Source: Whitmania pigra (Eukaryota; Annelida; Clitellata; Hirudinida; Haemopidae). From it: DNA of 64,000 nt. The stretch covers positions 181,001-245,000 of the forward strand of contig JAJTWR010000365.1 of the NCBI GenBank assembly GCA_021613335.1, written 5' to 3'. Of this stretch, positions 55,617 through 64,000 are shown piece after piece. The translations under genes and the position numbers were made by a program. Within the stretch, counting starts at the first letter, position 1, and every line of letters begins with the position of its first letter. Under the pieces are notes generated by a model that was given only the letters and a program-made list of their open reading frames with translations, searched no databases and had not been told where the DNA came from.

Positions 55617-55801
55617 TGTTGTGGTGAGGAACCAATGAGAGTGGAGCGCGCCATGAACACAATGGAACATGTTCTATAAATAGCCTTGAGCTATCGCTCA
55701 CTCTCTCTCTCTCGTGTAGTGACCGTGTGTAGTTGTTGTTTACTTGTGAATAAACCGTTACGTTAAACCTTGCCTTTCTTCGGGATCTCAGAGATATAAC
55801 A
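55617..55801 (+). repeat. 3' LTR of element 2
   Basis: 185 bp, no difference from the 5' LTR found on reading. Supplies the AATAAA for element transcripts. Confidence 0.96.
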
Positions 55802-55806
55802 CTTTT

Positions 55807-56277
55807 GATACATGATCCTTTTTGCTATGGCCTTTTCAATTGACTAAGCTCAACGCTCAATATATATGGTTATCTCAAAAAAGTTGAAGCGAAATCGTAA
55901 CATATGATGGGCCAAGTTTGCGAGTCTTTTGACATCGGCTTCTAATTATAGAAGGATTTCCCCGAGCTTCTGAAGTCTATCTAGCATCTCATTTCGAATG
56001 AATTTTTCAATAAGTTCATCATCAAATCCACGGTCTCCATTAGTTTAATGTAATCACGGCAATCTAACATGTATGTAACAAATCTGCAGTCTTCCCTAGG
56101 AGATTTATAGTTATTTCTGTTATTTTTGATTTTTATTCCTTTTTCCATTTGTTACGCTTACCAGCGGTTTTGAATCAGTCCATAGTCTCAGTGTATCGAC
56201 TATTGAGAGTCTTAACCTTTTTTCTCGCTTTTTTCTCCTGATTTCATTTCTTTTAGGATTTCCTGCGACTTGACCTT
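55807..56277. other. Short spacer between LTR elements 2 and 3
   Basis: About 470 bp of AT-rich sequence with no feature recognised. It belongs to the vWA array spacer in which both elements landed. Confidence 0.5.
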
Positions 56278-56513
56278 TGTTGGGTCTTTGAAACAATAAC
56301 CAGTTGAACAGAAAACTTTATTGGCGGTCAAATGTTCAGGAACAGAAACTAGAACTAAATATCGCTAATGGCCAGTACGTAATATAACCAACTCGCTATC
56401 CCTATCGTATAACAACCGTATCACTCCGTAAACTTGTAGGACTCGAACCAAACTCTAAAAACTCCCTCGCTCCCGAGGTCTGTTCTTTTTATACCAGAAA
56501 TGACGTCACAACA
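56278..56513 (-). repeat. 3' LTR of element 3
   Basis: 236 bp. On the minus strand it starts TGTTGTGACGTCA and ends CCCAACA. Contains a palindromic CRE/ATF-type TGACGTCA and a TATAAAAAG box, plus AATAAA at 56322-56317. Confidence 0.92.
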
Positions 56514-57315
56514 CCTCCGCGCCAGCCGAAGAGTCTCCCAGAGCTTTGAGGCGTAATCTTTCTGACCGTCTAGGCAGGGTAAGTCCTTGATCCAGTATGT
56601 TCGGTCGCTGGAAATTTCTTCGTCCTCTTGGTCGACCTCTGGGTCTTCTCGGCGGTTGTACTGTTGTGGGTATTGTTGTTGTAAGTGTAACATTTCTTGC
56701 AGTTGGAGTGGGACCCGGCACCATGCCTGGGTCATTGTCTTCCTCTACTCCGTGTCTAGGCCTCAATTGCTCCACGTGCCTCTTCCAAGTAGGTTTTTTT
56801 GGCACGGCCTGTATCAAAACATGGCGAGGTCCCAAGACTTGAACCACAATTGCCGGGATCCATCTAGGAACGCGATCCTTACCCGGACTGATGCGTTGTA
56901 CGTAACAGGGTTTCCCGACATCGAATTTGGTGTTGTTCGTTCTCTTGTTGGACGTAAGATCGTTCTGTCTGTTTTGAAAACGTTTGGCAATTTGAGACAC
57001 CGAAGGTAAAAGTGCGTCTAATTTTCCTCGTATTTGTCTCCCGTTTCTCTCTGCTTCCGAACTCCAAATCCAGGGTGTTTCTTTTCTGGTTAGACTCGTT
57101 AACGGCTCAGCAATGGTCGAAAGGTTTGGGATGAATTTGTGGTAGAACTGCACTGATCCCAAAAATGGGCGTAATGTTGATGTATTTGTTGGCCTTGGCA
57201 TGTTCGTCAAAGCGTCCGCACGTTTCCCCTTTTCTATCCCGCTTTTAGAAATAACGAGTCCCAGATATTCCATCGAATCTTTTGCAAAAATGCACTTGTT
57301 TTTATTGCATCTCAA
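56506..57315 (-). CDS. RT end fused to integrase C-terminus, element 3
   Basis: Starts in the RT thumb (NKCIFAKDSMEYLGLVISK, RPFLGSVQFYHKFIPN). At ETPWIWSSEAE it jumps directly into an integrase C-terminal segment (KRFQNRQNDLTSNKRT, FDVGKPCYVQ, HVEQLRPRHG). The rest of RNase H and the integrase zinc finger and core are deleted, yet the frame is kept. The tail has RPRGRPRGRR, an AT-hook-like motif. The last codons run into the 3' LTR. Confidence 0.85.
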   Translation of the reverse strand: MRCNKNKCIFAKDSMEYLGLVISKSGIEKGKRADALTNMPRPTNTSTLRPFLGSVQFYHKFIPNLSTIAEPLTSLTRKETPWIWSSEAERNGRQIRGKLDALLPSVSQIAKRFQNRQNDLTSNKRTNNTKFDVGKPCYVQRISPGKDRVPRWIPAIVVQVLGPRHVLIQAVPKKPTWKRHVEQLRPRHGVEEDNDPGMVPGPTPTARNVTLTTTIPTTVQPPRRPRGRPRGRRNFQRPNILDQGLTLPRRSERLRLKALGDSSAGAEVL

Positions 57316-58103
57316 TCCTTTGTCTCGTAACCTTGTAGTAAAGCTTTCAGGTTTTGAAGATGTTCTTTGGAGTTGGAACCACCGACAAGAATGTCGTCTA
57401 GATAGACTGCGACTCCTTGTAGATCACACGTCAATCTGTCCATTATTTCTTGGAAGTAACCTGGAGCTAAAATTATTCCAAAAGGTAGTCTCGTTTGAAG
57501 TAAAACTCCTCTATTTGTGGTCAACGCGAGTTTTTGTTGACTCTTAGGAGCGAGTTTGACTTGATTGAATGCATCTGCTAAATCAATCTTGCTGAAGTAA
57601 CGACTTCCTCCAAGTTTTCTCATAAGATCCTCAGGCAGTGGCATTGGGTATCGGTGAGGTTCCAACTGGGAATTTACGGTCACCGAATAATCTCCGCAGA
57701 TTCGAAACTTAGCCTTCTTTTCGCCTGGTCTCAGACTCTTTCGAATCGGAACTATCGGAGTTCCGTAATCATTGAAGTGTGTTGGGATCCAAATCCCTTT
57801 CTTTATTCCTGCATCAAGAGCCTGATTTAGATCTTCCTGAATCGAAAATGGAACTGTTCTTGCTTTCACAAAAGTTGGCGTTGCTTCCTGTTTGAATTTT
57901 ACCTCCAGTTCGAAATCTTTCAAACAACCAAGATCTTGCTCGAAACATTCTTTGAAATCGTGGCAAATTTTAAGACATGCTTTTTCGACGGTTTTTGAAT
58001 CCGTTTCTTCATCAACCTTGAAAACATGATTGCGTAGCAAGTCCGACATATCGATTTGCAATTCAACTATGGCTTTCCTGCCAAGAATGTTGAGTTTTGG
58101 CAA
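57312..58103 (-). CDS. Reverse transcriptase segment of element 3
   Basis: Open 263-codon segment. FRICGDYSVTVN, FSKIDLADAFNQV (motif A), LPFGIILAPGYFQ (motif B) and the catalytic YLDDILVGG are intact. Preceded by FVKARTVPFSIQEDL, the usual Gypsy RT entry. A frame break follows GYETK, after which the RT/connection continues at 57315. Confidence 0.85.
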   Translation of the reverse strand: MPKLNILGRKAIVELQIDMSDLLRNHVFKVDEETDSKTVEKACLKICHDFKECFEQDLGCLKDFELEVKFKQEATPTFVKARTVPFSIQEDLNQALDAGIKKGIWIPTHFNDYGTPIVPIRKSLRPGEKKAKFRICGDYSVTVNSQLEPHRYPMPLPEDLMRKLGGSRYFSKIDLADAFNQVKLAPKSQQKLALTTNRGVLLQTRLPFGIILAPGYFQEIMDRLTCDLQGVAVYLDDILVGGSNSKEHLQNLKALLQGYETKD

Positions 58104-58120
58104 ATTGGTGACATTGAATT

Positions 58121-58498
58121 CTAGAGGTACTTCTTGAAGGTCTGATGTCGAAAATCATTTCGCAGACTCCTAAGTTCGGGATTGAGTCCCCAGTTGCGGA
58201 AATATATTTCGTACTGGAAAGTGTTTAGCTTGGGTTTTCCCCATCTGTTCCACACTTCCATTGAGCAAAAGTTATCCCTGGCTCCGCTGTCCAACTCGAA
58301 AACAAATTCTGAATTTCCAATTTGTAACTTTTGTACGAGAGGGGAGTGGCTCGGAATTGTATGGATTGAATTCACTTTTCTCTCTCTTTTGAACTTTTTC
58401 TTTAAACATGCTTTTTCTAAATGTCCTATGATTCCACAGAAGTTGCATTCCGTTTTGACATGCCTGCAATCATTGGCGTGGTGTCCTTTTTTTTCCAC
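58121..58498 (-). pseudogene. Zinc knuckles and protease of element 3
   Basis: GKKGHHANDC and a full CCHC knuckle CNFCGIIGHLEKAC are followed by the aspartic protease active site FELDSGARDNF. A frame break near 58,110-58,130 separates it from the RT. The frame begins part-way through the first knuckle because of the break upstream. Confidence 0.8.
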
Positions 58499-58530
58499 AT
58501 CTTGGACACGTCCCTTTCGGGAATGGAAAT

Positions 58531-59255
58531 TTAGAGAGTTGCTGTACTTGGCGTCTTGGTTTGAAATTCACTTTTTCTTGTTTGTTGTCGGCAGGTTTGA
58601 ACACTTTCATTACCGGTTCGTCCGGTGTGCCGTGTACTGTGGCTTTGGCAACTTAGCAGATTCTTCCACTTCCGTAGCAATTTCAACAGCCGATTGAAAG
58701 TTAATTCATCATCTGGAATTTTGAAAAGCGACTTGAGAACCGCCTCGTTGTCAACAGAACACATAAATCTTGTTCTCAAGGCTTCGTCGAGTGTGTCCTC
58801 AATACTACGAAAGTCGCACGTAGAAGCTGCTGTTCGAATTTTCGCCGCGAGTTCTTGAATGGTCTCGCCAGGTTGCCTTTTTATCTCGGTCCAAAATCTA
58901 AACCTTTCTCTCACAATGAATCTTTTGGGGTTGAAATTTTCCGTCATTACTGCTTGAATTTCCGAAAAGTCTAACTTATTGACTTCGCATGGATTTGTCT
59001 TTTGTGAAGCCGCAGTTTGTAAAGTTTGTAAATTGAAGTTGACTGGTTTGTGAGGAAAACTTGAGTAATTTTTGAGGTCGGAATAGAGTTTGCTTCTGTA
59101 AAGGTTTGAAACCGACTCATGTAGTCACCCCACAGCTCTTTATTCGGTTCGAAAGGCATGAAATTAGGGATGGTCGTAGAATTCTCAGCAATTGAACGAA
59201 CCAGGGTTTCCATTTGTTTCGAAAATAGTTCCAGAAATTTAGCGATATCCGCCAT
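58531..59255 (-). pseudogene. Gag of element 3, frameshifted
   Basis: Starts at the ATG 59255 (MADIAKFLELFSKQ) and includes FEPNKELWGDYMSRFQTF, a Gag-like segment. A one-base frame change near 59,045-59,055 moves the reading to the frame 58947-58531, which continues RFRFWTEIKRQPGETIQELA, a typical Gypsy Gag block. It ends before the zinc knuckle because of a second frame change near 58,530-58,500. Confidence 0.75.
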
Positions 59256-59377
59256 TTTCACCCGCCTTGAAATTCAAATACACTGCTACTGAACAAATTC
59301 GGACAACCTTTTCTGTTGGTTTCCTTGAAAATATCACTTTTCAGACTTGAAACTTTTCTTTCGTCGACTGCGCCAGT

Positions 59378-59613
59378 TGTTGGGTCTTTGAAACAATAAC
59401 CAGTTGAACAGAAAACTTTATTGGCGGTCAAATGTTCAGGAACAGAAACTAGAACTAAATATCGCTAATGGCCAGTACGTAATATAACCAACTCGCTATC
59501 CCTATCGTATAACAACCGTATCACTCCGTAAACTTGTAGGACTAGAACCAAACTCTAAAAACTCCCTCGCTCCCGAGGTCTGTTCTTTTTATACCCGAAA
59601 TGACGTCACAACA
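59378..59613 (-). repeat. 5' LTR of element 3 (promoter with CRE-like site)
   Basis: 236 bp, two substitutions from the other LTR. Reading the minus strand, TGACGTCA lies about a turn upstream of TATAAAAAG, a plausible Pol II promoter with a CREB/ATF-type site. Confidence 0.9.
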
Positions 59614-59618
59614 ACCTT

Positions 59619-60228
59619 CATTTCAAATTTCTTGACTTTCATGAGGTTAATTAAAAATCATTGCATCTAAATTATTTCTCAAATATCTCATGTACTATTT
59701 CACTTTTTGGTATTTAGTTTTAAGTTTAATTTATCTTCTATTCTTCCAAGTGCTGTATCGGTGAAAAAGTATTCGTCCGAGTCGATTCTCCTCAAGATCT
59801 CAAATCTATCTCGTAACTATGCTTTTGTAACTCATAAACACCCTCCAATCCAGGTTTCTTTCCTTTTATCTCGCGTCTCAGTTGTCCAATATTAAATTCT
59901 TCTATGAACTTGCAATGGCCCACTTTTGATACTGCTAGCTCCTGCCGCCAATGAAATAAACCGGGGGTCCACAAAAATAAGTTTTCGAGTAAGTTTATTG
60001 AGCAACTATTCAGTTATTAGAACTGAATATCATAGTTAAATAATGCTAAAGATCAGAGATGCTCTAAGGATGCAGATGAGCATCTGGATTTTTCTGGTGG
60101 CCTAGCCTGACGTTTACACTGCTATGTTTTTGAGGCCTAAGCATAAAAAGGTACAGAATATAATTCTACTAATTTAAATGTAACATTAATTATTTTGCGA
60201 CGCGAATGTAACATTCTGCTATTATGAA
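59619..60228. other. Spacer downstream of vWA unit 5
   Basis: AT-rich, no gene recognised. No perfect poly(A) signal seen close to the unit 5 stop. Confidence 0.45.
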
Positions 60229-61346
60229 TTAAGATGTCTCACGAGGACACAGGACTTGGACTTCCAGACCCTTTTTTATGTTGTTGATGCTGTTGTAGTT
60301 GGCAGTCATGAAGTAGTTCACATCTCTCTAAATCAGAAACAATTTTAAGTTTATTATAATATTATTAATGTCATAATTATTATTGCGATTATAAGTGTTA
60401 TAAAAATTAAAATAATTAATATAAATTAACTCATACAATATCTATTTATAAAACATATAATTAAATGCCTGATGTGGTGGCGAAGATAACTTCCTCAATG
60501 TGTTTTCATCGATGCTCTCCGTCACTCCAATGGCAACCATGTTTATGCCTGCTGCTTGACATCTTGTTATTTCATCCTGAAGATCAAACTCTCTGATGGT
60601 AGGCCTACCATCCGTGATGATGACGGCCACGTTAGAAATGCCCGGTCTATCTCCCGACTGTCCGAACACCTCGGTCCTCATCTTTTGCAGACCATCCGTG
60701 GTGGCCGTATCACCATCCGGATAATACAGTAGATGGTCGATAGCATATACCAAGGAATTTCTATCAAAATATCTGCATTCAATACAATAGAAGCATTCAG
60801 AAAATGATTTGGGCAATCATTGAATAAACAGATATCATTTGGAAAGTTGCTTACTCTAATAATTTCCATACTAGCGATACTTAGATCTGATTCATACTTG
60901 AGTTTGAAAATATGTTTTACCAAACATCAAATACTTACATTACATATAATACAATAATCCATTACTTAATGCGGTTATATTGAGATGATACGAATATCAT
61001 AAAACATTACAATTGAAATACAAATTTCAAACCAACGGTTAACCTAAGCGTATGTTTATTTAATTATTTGAGTCTTCGCATAACTAATGTGTTTTGGACT
61101 TAACTAACTTGTCCAAAGGCCAAGCAACATAAGCCGTGGTATTAAAAATGACCAAGGCGATTCTGTTGGTGTTGGAGCCAACAGTAACACTCGATACGAT
61201 ATCCTTCAGGAAGGTCTTCAGTTTCTCAAAGTTGTTGCAGGTCTTGTCTCTACCGTAGATAAATCTTGGATCAGTGGCGCATATGCTGCCCGAAGTGTCC
61301 ACAACAAAGGTTATGTCGGCTACTGTTGAGGTGGTCGTGCAGGGTG
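60229..61346 (-). CDS. vWA-domain module, unit 5
   Basis: Exons A 61346-61109, B 60772-60469 and C 60327-60229 (99 bp, one codon longer because the usual TGA is changed and the stop is now TAA). Frames open. A is a second subtype: GRDKTCNNFEKL, SSVTVGSNTNRIALVIF, and NTTAYVAW in place of STTAYVAW. MIDAS DTSGS and ITDGRP intact. The donor after B reads GC (GCATTT) rather than GT, a known minor donor class. The linker exon of units 1-4 is recognisable upstream near 61,490-61,550 but lacks a GT donor. Confidence 0.82.
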
Positions 61347-62446
61347 CTTGATGGAAGTCATAGTAATGATTACATTAAATTAATTTAAGGGGAATCACTT
61401 GTACAATTGCAACTTATGAACATTGTCAATGGCGTTAACCGAATCAAGTATGATTACAAATTAAGTAATACGACACTAATTATCTGAAATTAATTCTTGT
61501 TATGAAGCCTAGGTGTTTGTTTGGTTCCAAGGGGAATTACTAGAATAGATCATTAGTTTAGCTATTAGAATATTTAAGAAACATAAAAATTATGTATTAA
61601 TCTGTAATTATAATATGACAGAAAATTGGGATCAGAGAAGCATTGAAATCAAAAGACTTGAAAACGATTTTAAGTTTGATGCGTACGAGGTGTGGTTGAT
61701 TTCACAATGGGGCCTGGCGTATTCAGGGCTGAAAATGACAAAATCGTTGGTCAGAAGAGGTATTAAGAAACATTTCCTCATTATGAATAAAAATATAAGT
61801 TGCATTATCGCATCGATAAATTATATAAAATAAATTTGATAAATTAAAAGTACATCTCATAAAATAATTGCTTAATAATAATAATAATACTAATAGTAAT
61901 TACAGTTCACAATTACCATGTTGAATCATTAACCTTTTATTTCTAAACGTCCCACTTGTGGAACATCATGATTTTTGATCATTTAGTTCATGAAATACTT
62001 TTTTTAAAAATTGTTTTGTATTTTTTGGAGAGTTTATAAACAACTCTAAATAGCTGTAAATAATTGCATTTGTAAGTTAAAAAATTTGATGCATTAAAAT
62101 TTATGTTAAATATTGCTATTTTTGAAATTCTGTAGGATTACTTGTAAAATGTCATGTAAAGAAATGATTTTACTGTGATTTTCCATGTTCCAAGCATGCT
62201 AATGCCGTAAAATATTGATGTTTGGTGATGTTATGTATGTTCATGTACAGTTACATGTGTTGCAGTAGTCATACCAAGCGCAAATGATGAGAAGAGCACG
62301 ATGCTCCACTTGTGGAACATAGTCATCACAAATGAAATGTTTATAAAAAAAAAACAAATTACATATTTTTGTATTAACATATTAATATATCACGTAGTCA
62401 AATTCTAAGTAGTTTCACTTGTCGCATATTTATCATGTTACATAAA
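61347..62446. other. Spacer between vWA units 5 and 6
   Basis: Contains a decayed linker-like block near 61,690-61,735 (a P-exon relative) and AT-rich filler. No first exon or signal peptide was found. A short CCACTTGTGGAACAT motif occurs twice (61,950 and 62,310), meaning unknown. Confidence 0.5.
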
Positions 62447-63551
62447 TCATGTCTCACGAGGACACAGGACTTGGACTTCCAGACCCCTCTTTATGTTGTT
62501 GATGCTGTTGTAGTTGGCAGTCATGAAGTAGTTCACATCTCTCTGAAGCAGAAACAATTTTAAGCTCATTAAAATATTATTAATGTTATTGCGATTAACA
62601 TTGCCAATAAATAAAAATAATTAATATAAATTCATTCATGCAATATCTATTTTTAAAATACATAAATAAATACCTGATGTGGTGGCGAAGATAGCTTCCT
62701 CAATGTGTTTTCATCGACGCTCTTCGTCACTCCAATAGCAACTATGTTTATGCCTGCTGCTTGACATCTTATTATTTCATCCTGAAGATCAAACTCTCTG
62801 ATGGTAGGCCTACCGTCCGTGATGATGACGGCCACGTTAGAAATGCCCGGTCTATCTCCCGACTGTCCGAACACCTCGGTCCTCATCTTTTGCAGACCAT
62901 CCGTGGTGGCCGTATCACCATCCGGATAATACAGTAGATGGTCGATAGCATATACCAAGGAATTTCTATCAAAATATCTGCATTCAATACAATAGAAGCA
63001 TTCAGAAAATGATTTGGGCAATCATTGAATAATCAGATATCATTTGGAAAGTTGCTTACACTAATAATTTCCATACTAGCGATACTTAGATCTGATTCAT
63101 ACTTAAGTTTGAAAATATGTTTTACCAAACATCAAATACTTACATTACATATAATACAATAATCCATTACTTAATGCGGTTATATTGAGATAATACGAAT
63201 ATCATAAAGCATTACAATTGAAATACAAATTTCAAACCAACGATTAACCTAAGCGTTTGTTTATTTAATTATTTGAGTCTTCGCATAACTAATGTGTTTT
63301 GGACTTAACTAACCTGTCCAGAGGCCAAGCAACATAAGCCGTGGTACTAAAAACGACCAAGGCAACCCTATTGGCATTGGGACCAACAGCAAGACTCGAT
63401 ACGACGTCCTTCAGGAAGGTCTTCAGTTTCTCAAAGTTGTTGCAGGTCTTGTCTCTACCGTAGATAAATCTTGGATCAGTGTCGCATATGCTGCCCGAAG
63501 TGTCCACAACAAAGGTTATGTCGGCTACTGTTGAGGTGGTCGTGCAGGGTG
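62447..63551 (-). CDS. vWA-domain module, unit 6
   Basis: Exons A 63551-63314, B 62977-62674 and C 62542-62447, all canonical and open. Exon A is the subtype of unit 5 (GRDKTC) but with the units 1-4 central segment SSLAVGPNANRVAL, so it is also a mosaic. MIDAS intact. The upstream linker region (63,690-63,760) resembles that of unit 5 and lacks a GT donor. This is the most upstream module in the window; any shared first exon must lie beyond 64,000. Confidence 0.85.
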
Positions 63552-63826
63552 CTTGATGGAAGTCATAGTAATGATTACATTAAATTAATTTAAGGGGAAT
63601 CACTTGTACAATTGCAACTTATGAACGTTGTCAATGTAATTAACCAAATCAATTATGATTACAAATTAAGTAATACGACACTAATTATCGGAAATTAATT
63701 CTTGTCATGAAGCCTAGGTGTTTGTTTGGTTCCAAGGGGAATTACTAGAATAGATCATTAATTTAGCTATTAGAATATTTAAGAACCATAAAAATTATAT
63801 ATTAATCTGTAATTATAATATAAAGG

Positions 63827-63862
63827 TGGACTTGCAGAGCGCTTCATGGAGTTGGAGTAAAC
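63827..63862 (-). pseudogene. Truncated vWA exon A start, unit 7 fragment
   Basis: The first roughly 20 bp of a units 1-4 type exon A with its acceptor region (plus strand GGTGGACTTGCAGAGCGCTT…) is joined abruptly to units 5-6 type spacer. To its right the units 1-4 spacer continues to the window edge. This is a recombination or deletion junction and shows the array extends past base 64,000. Confidence 0.65.
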
Positions 63863-64000
63863 GTTACATAAATTAATTTAATGGGAGTCGTTTAGACAAC
63901 TGCAAATAATTAATGCTGATAATGGCGATAACAACATCCTGAACAACAATTATAATTAAACATTAATTAAATCATTAAATGATATGATACTAATTAGCAG

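Larger units (their letters stand above)
51388..55801 (+). mobile_element. Gypsy/Mag-like LTR retrotransposon, full length (element 2)
   Basis: 4,414 bp with 185-bp LTRs (51388-51572 and 55617-55801) that read as identical, flanked by CTTTT (51383-51387 and 55802-55806). The primer-binding site from 51576 (TGGCGACAAGGATGGGATCC) matches a tRNA-Ser 3' end with one change from element 1. Polypurine tract AGGGGGGGAGG lies just before 55617. The LTR has TATAAATA (51446) and AATAAA (51520). The order Gag, protease, RT, RNase H, integrase is that of Ty3/Gypsy. No envelope frame. Three small indels break the coding frame despite the identical LTRs. Confidence 0.97.
56278..59613 (-). mobile_element. 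Gypsy-type LTR retrotransposon, internally deleted (element 3)
   Basis: Minus-strand element of a different family. LTRs 59378-59613 (5') and 56278-56513 (3'), 236 bp each with two differences found. Flanked by ACCTT (56273-56277 and 59614-59618). A TGGCGCAGTCGACGAAAG primer-binding-like site follows the 5' LTR; the tRNA was not assigned. Order: Gag, zinc knuckles, protease, RT, then a jump to the integrase C-terminus. The rest of RNase H and the integrase core are missing. Several frame breaks. No envelope gene. Confidence 0.93.

Noticed and set aside
51388..55801. Endogenous retrovirus with an envelope gene
   Set aside because: No frame follows integrase before the 3' LTR, and all domains are Ty3/Gypsy-like.
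40384..63551. One giant gene with all vWA domains in tandem in a single protein
   Set aside because: Every module ends in its own stop in exon C, and the phase after exon B (0) does not fit the next linker exon (phase 1).
40384..63551. CRISPR-like or satellite array
   Set aside because: The repeats are kb-scale gene modules with introns in an animal genome, not short direct repeats with spacers.

Overview
This is an AT-rich animal (metazoan) nuclear sequence, probably from a marine invertebrate. The evidence is intron-split genes with GT-AG junctions and metazoan families (EHD ATPase, HIF prolyl hydroxylase, RPB5, small TIM chaperones, von Willebrand A domains). Typical animal transposons are also present (L2/CR1-like LINE, Gypsy LTR elements, hAT, Merlin). 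The species cannot be read from the sequence.

Layout. 1-7.9 kb: two EHD paralogues arranged head to head. 9.1-11.5 kb: POLR2E (RPB5), minus strand. 12.6-13.9 kb: hAT debris. 15.5-18.4 kb: an unrecognised seven-exon secreted-protein gene, with a long TAA microsatellite and a SINE-like repeat in one intron and a duplicated last exon. 18.5-22.3 kb: a nest of DNA transposons (outer hAT ends, ZMYM1-like hAT transposase, a Merlin element with an 8-bp target duplication, and a truncated LINE), followed inside the right end by a perfect 29-bp inverted repeat. 23.0-28.5 kb: a five-exon EGLN/PHD gene. 32.9-34.8 kb: two convergent small-TIM genes (TIMM8 and a TIMM10B-like gene). 36.4-39.5 kb: a LINE with AP endonuclease and RT, minus strand.

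40.4-64 kb: the most unusual part, a minus-strand tandem array of six three-exon vWA modules. Their exons are 238, 304 and 96 bp (99 bp in one), all open, all with an intact DxSxS MIDAS motif and each with its own stop codon. None has a recognisable start or signal-peptide exon. The modules are mosaics of one another, and the array runs off the right edge. Three Gypsy-type LTR elements have inserted into it: an old internally deleted copy with one open 648-codon frame (44,848-47,241), a full-length copy with identical 185-bp LTRs (51,388-55,801), and a deleted minus-strand copy of another family (56,278-59,613). All three have matching 5-bp target duplications.

The housekeeping genes are independent units. 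The biology most worth following is the vWA cassette array, which may be tandem genes or alternative 3' cassettes of one gene whose start lies beyond base 64,000.
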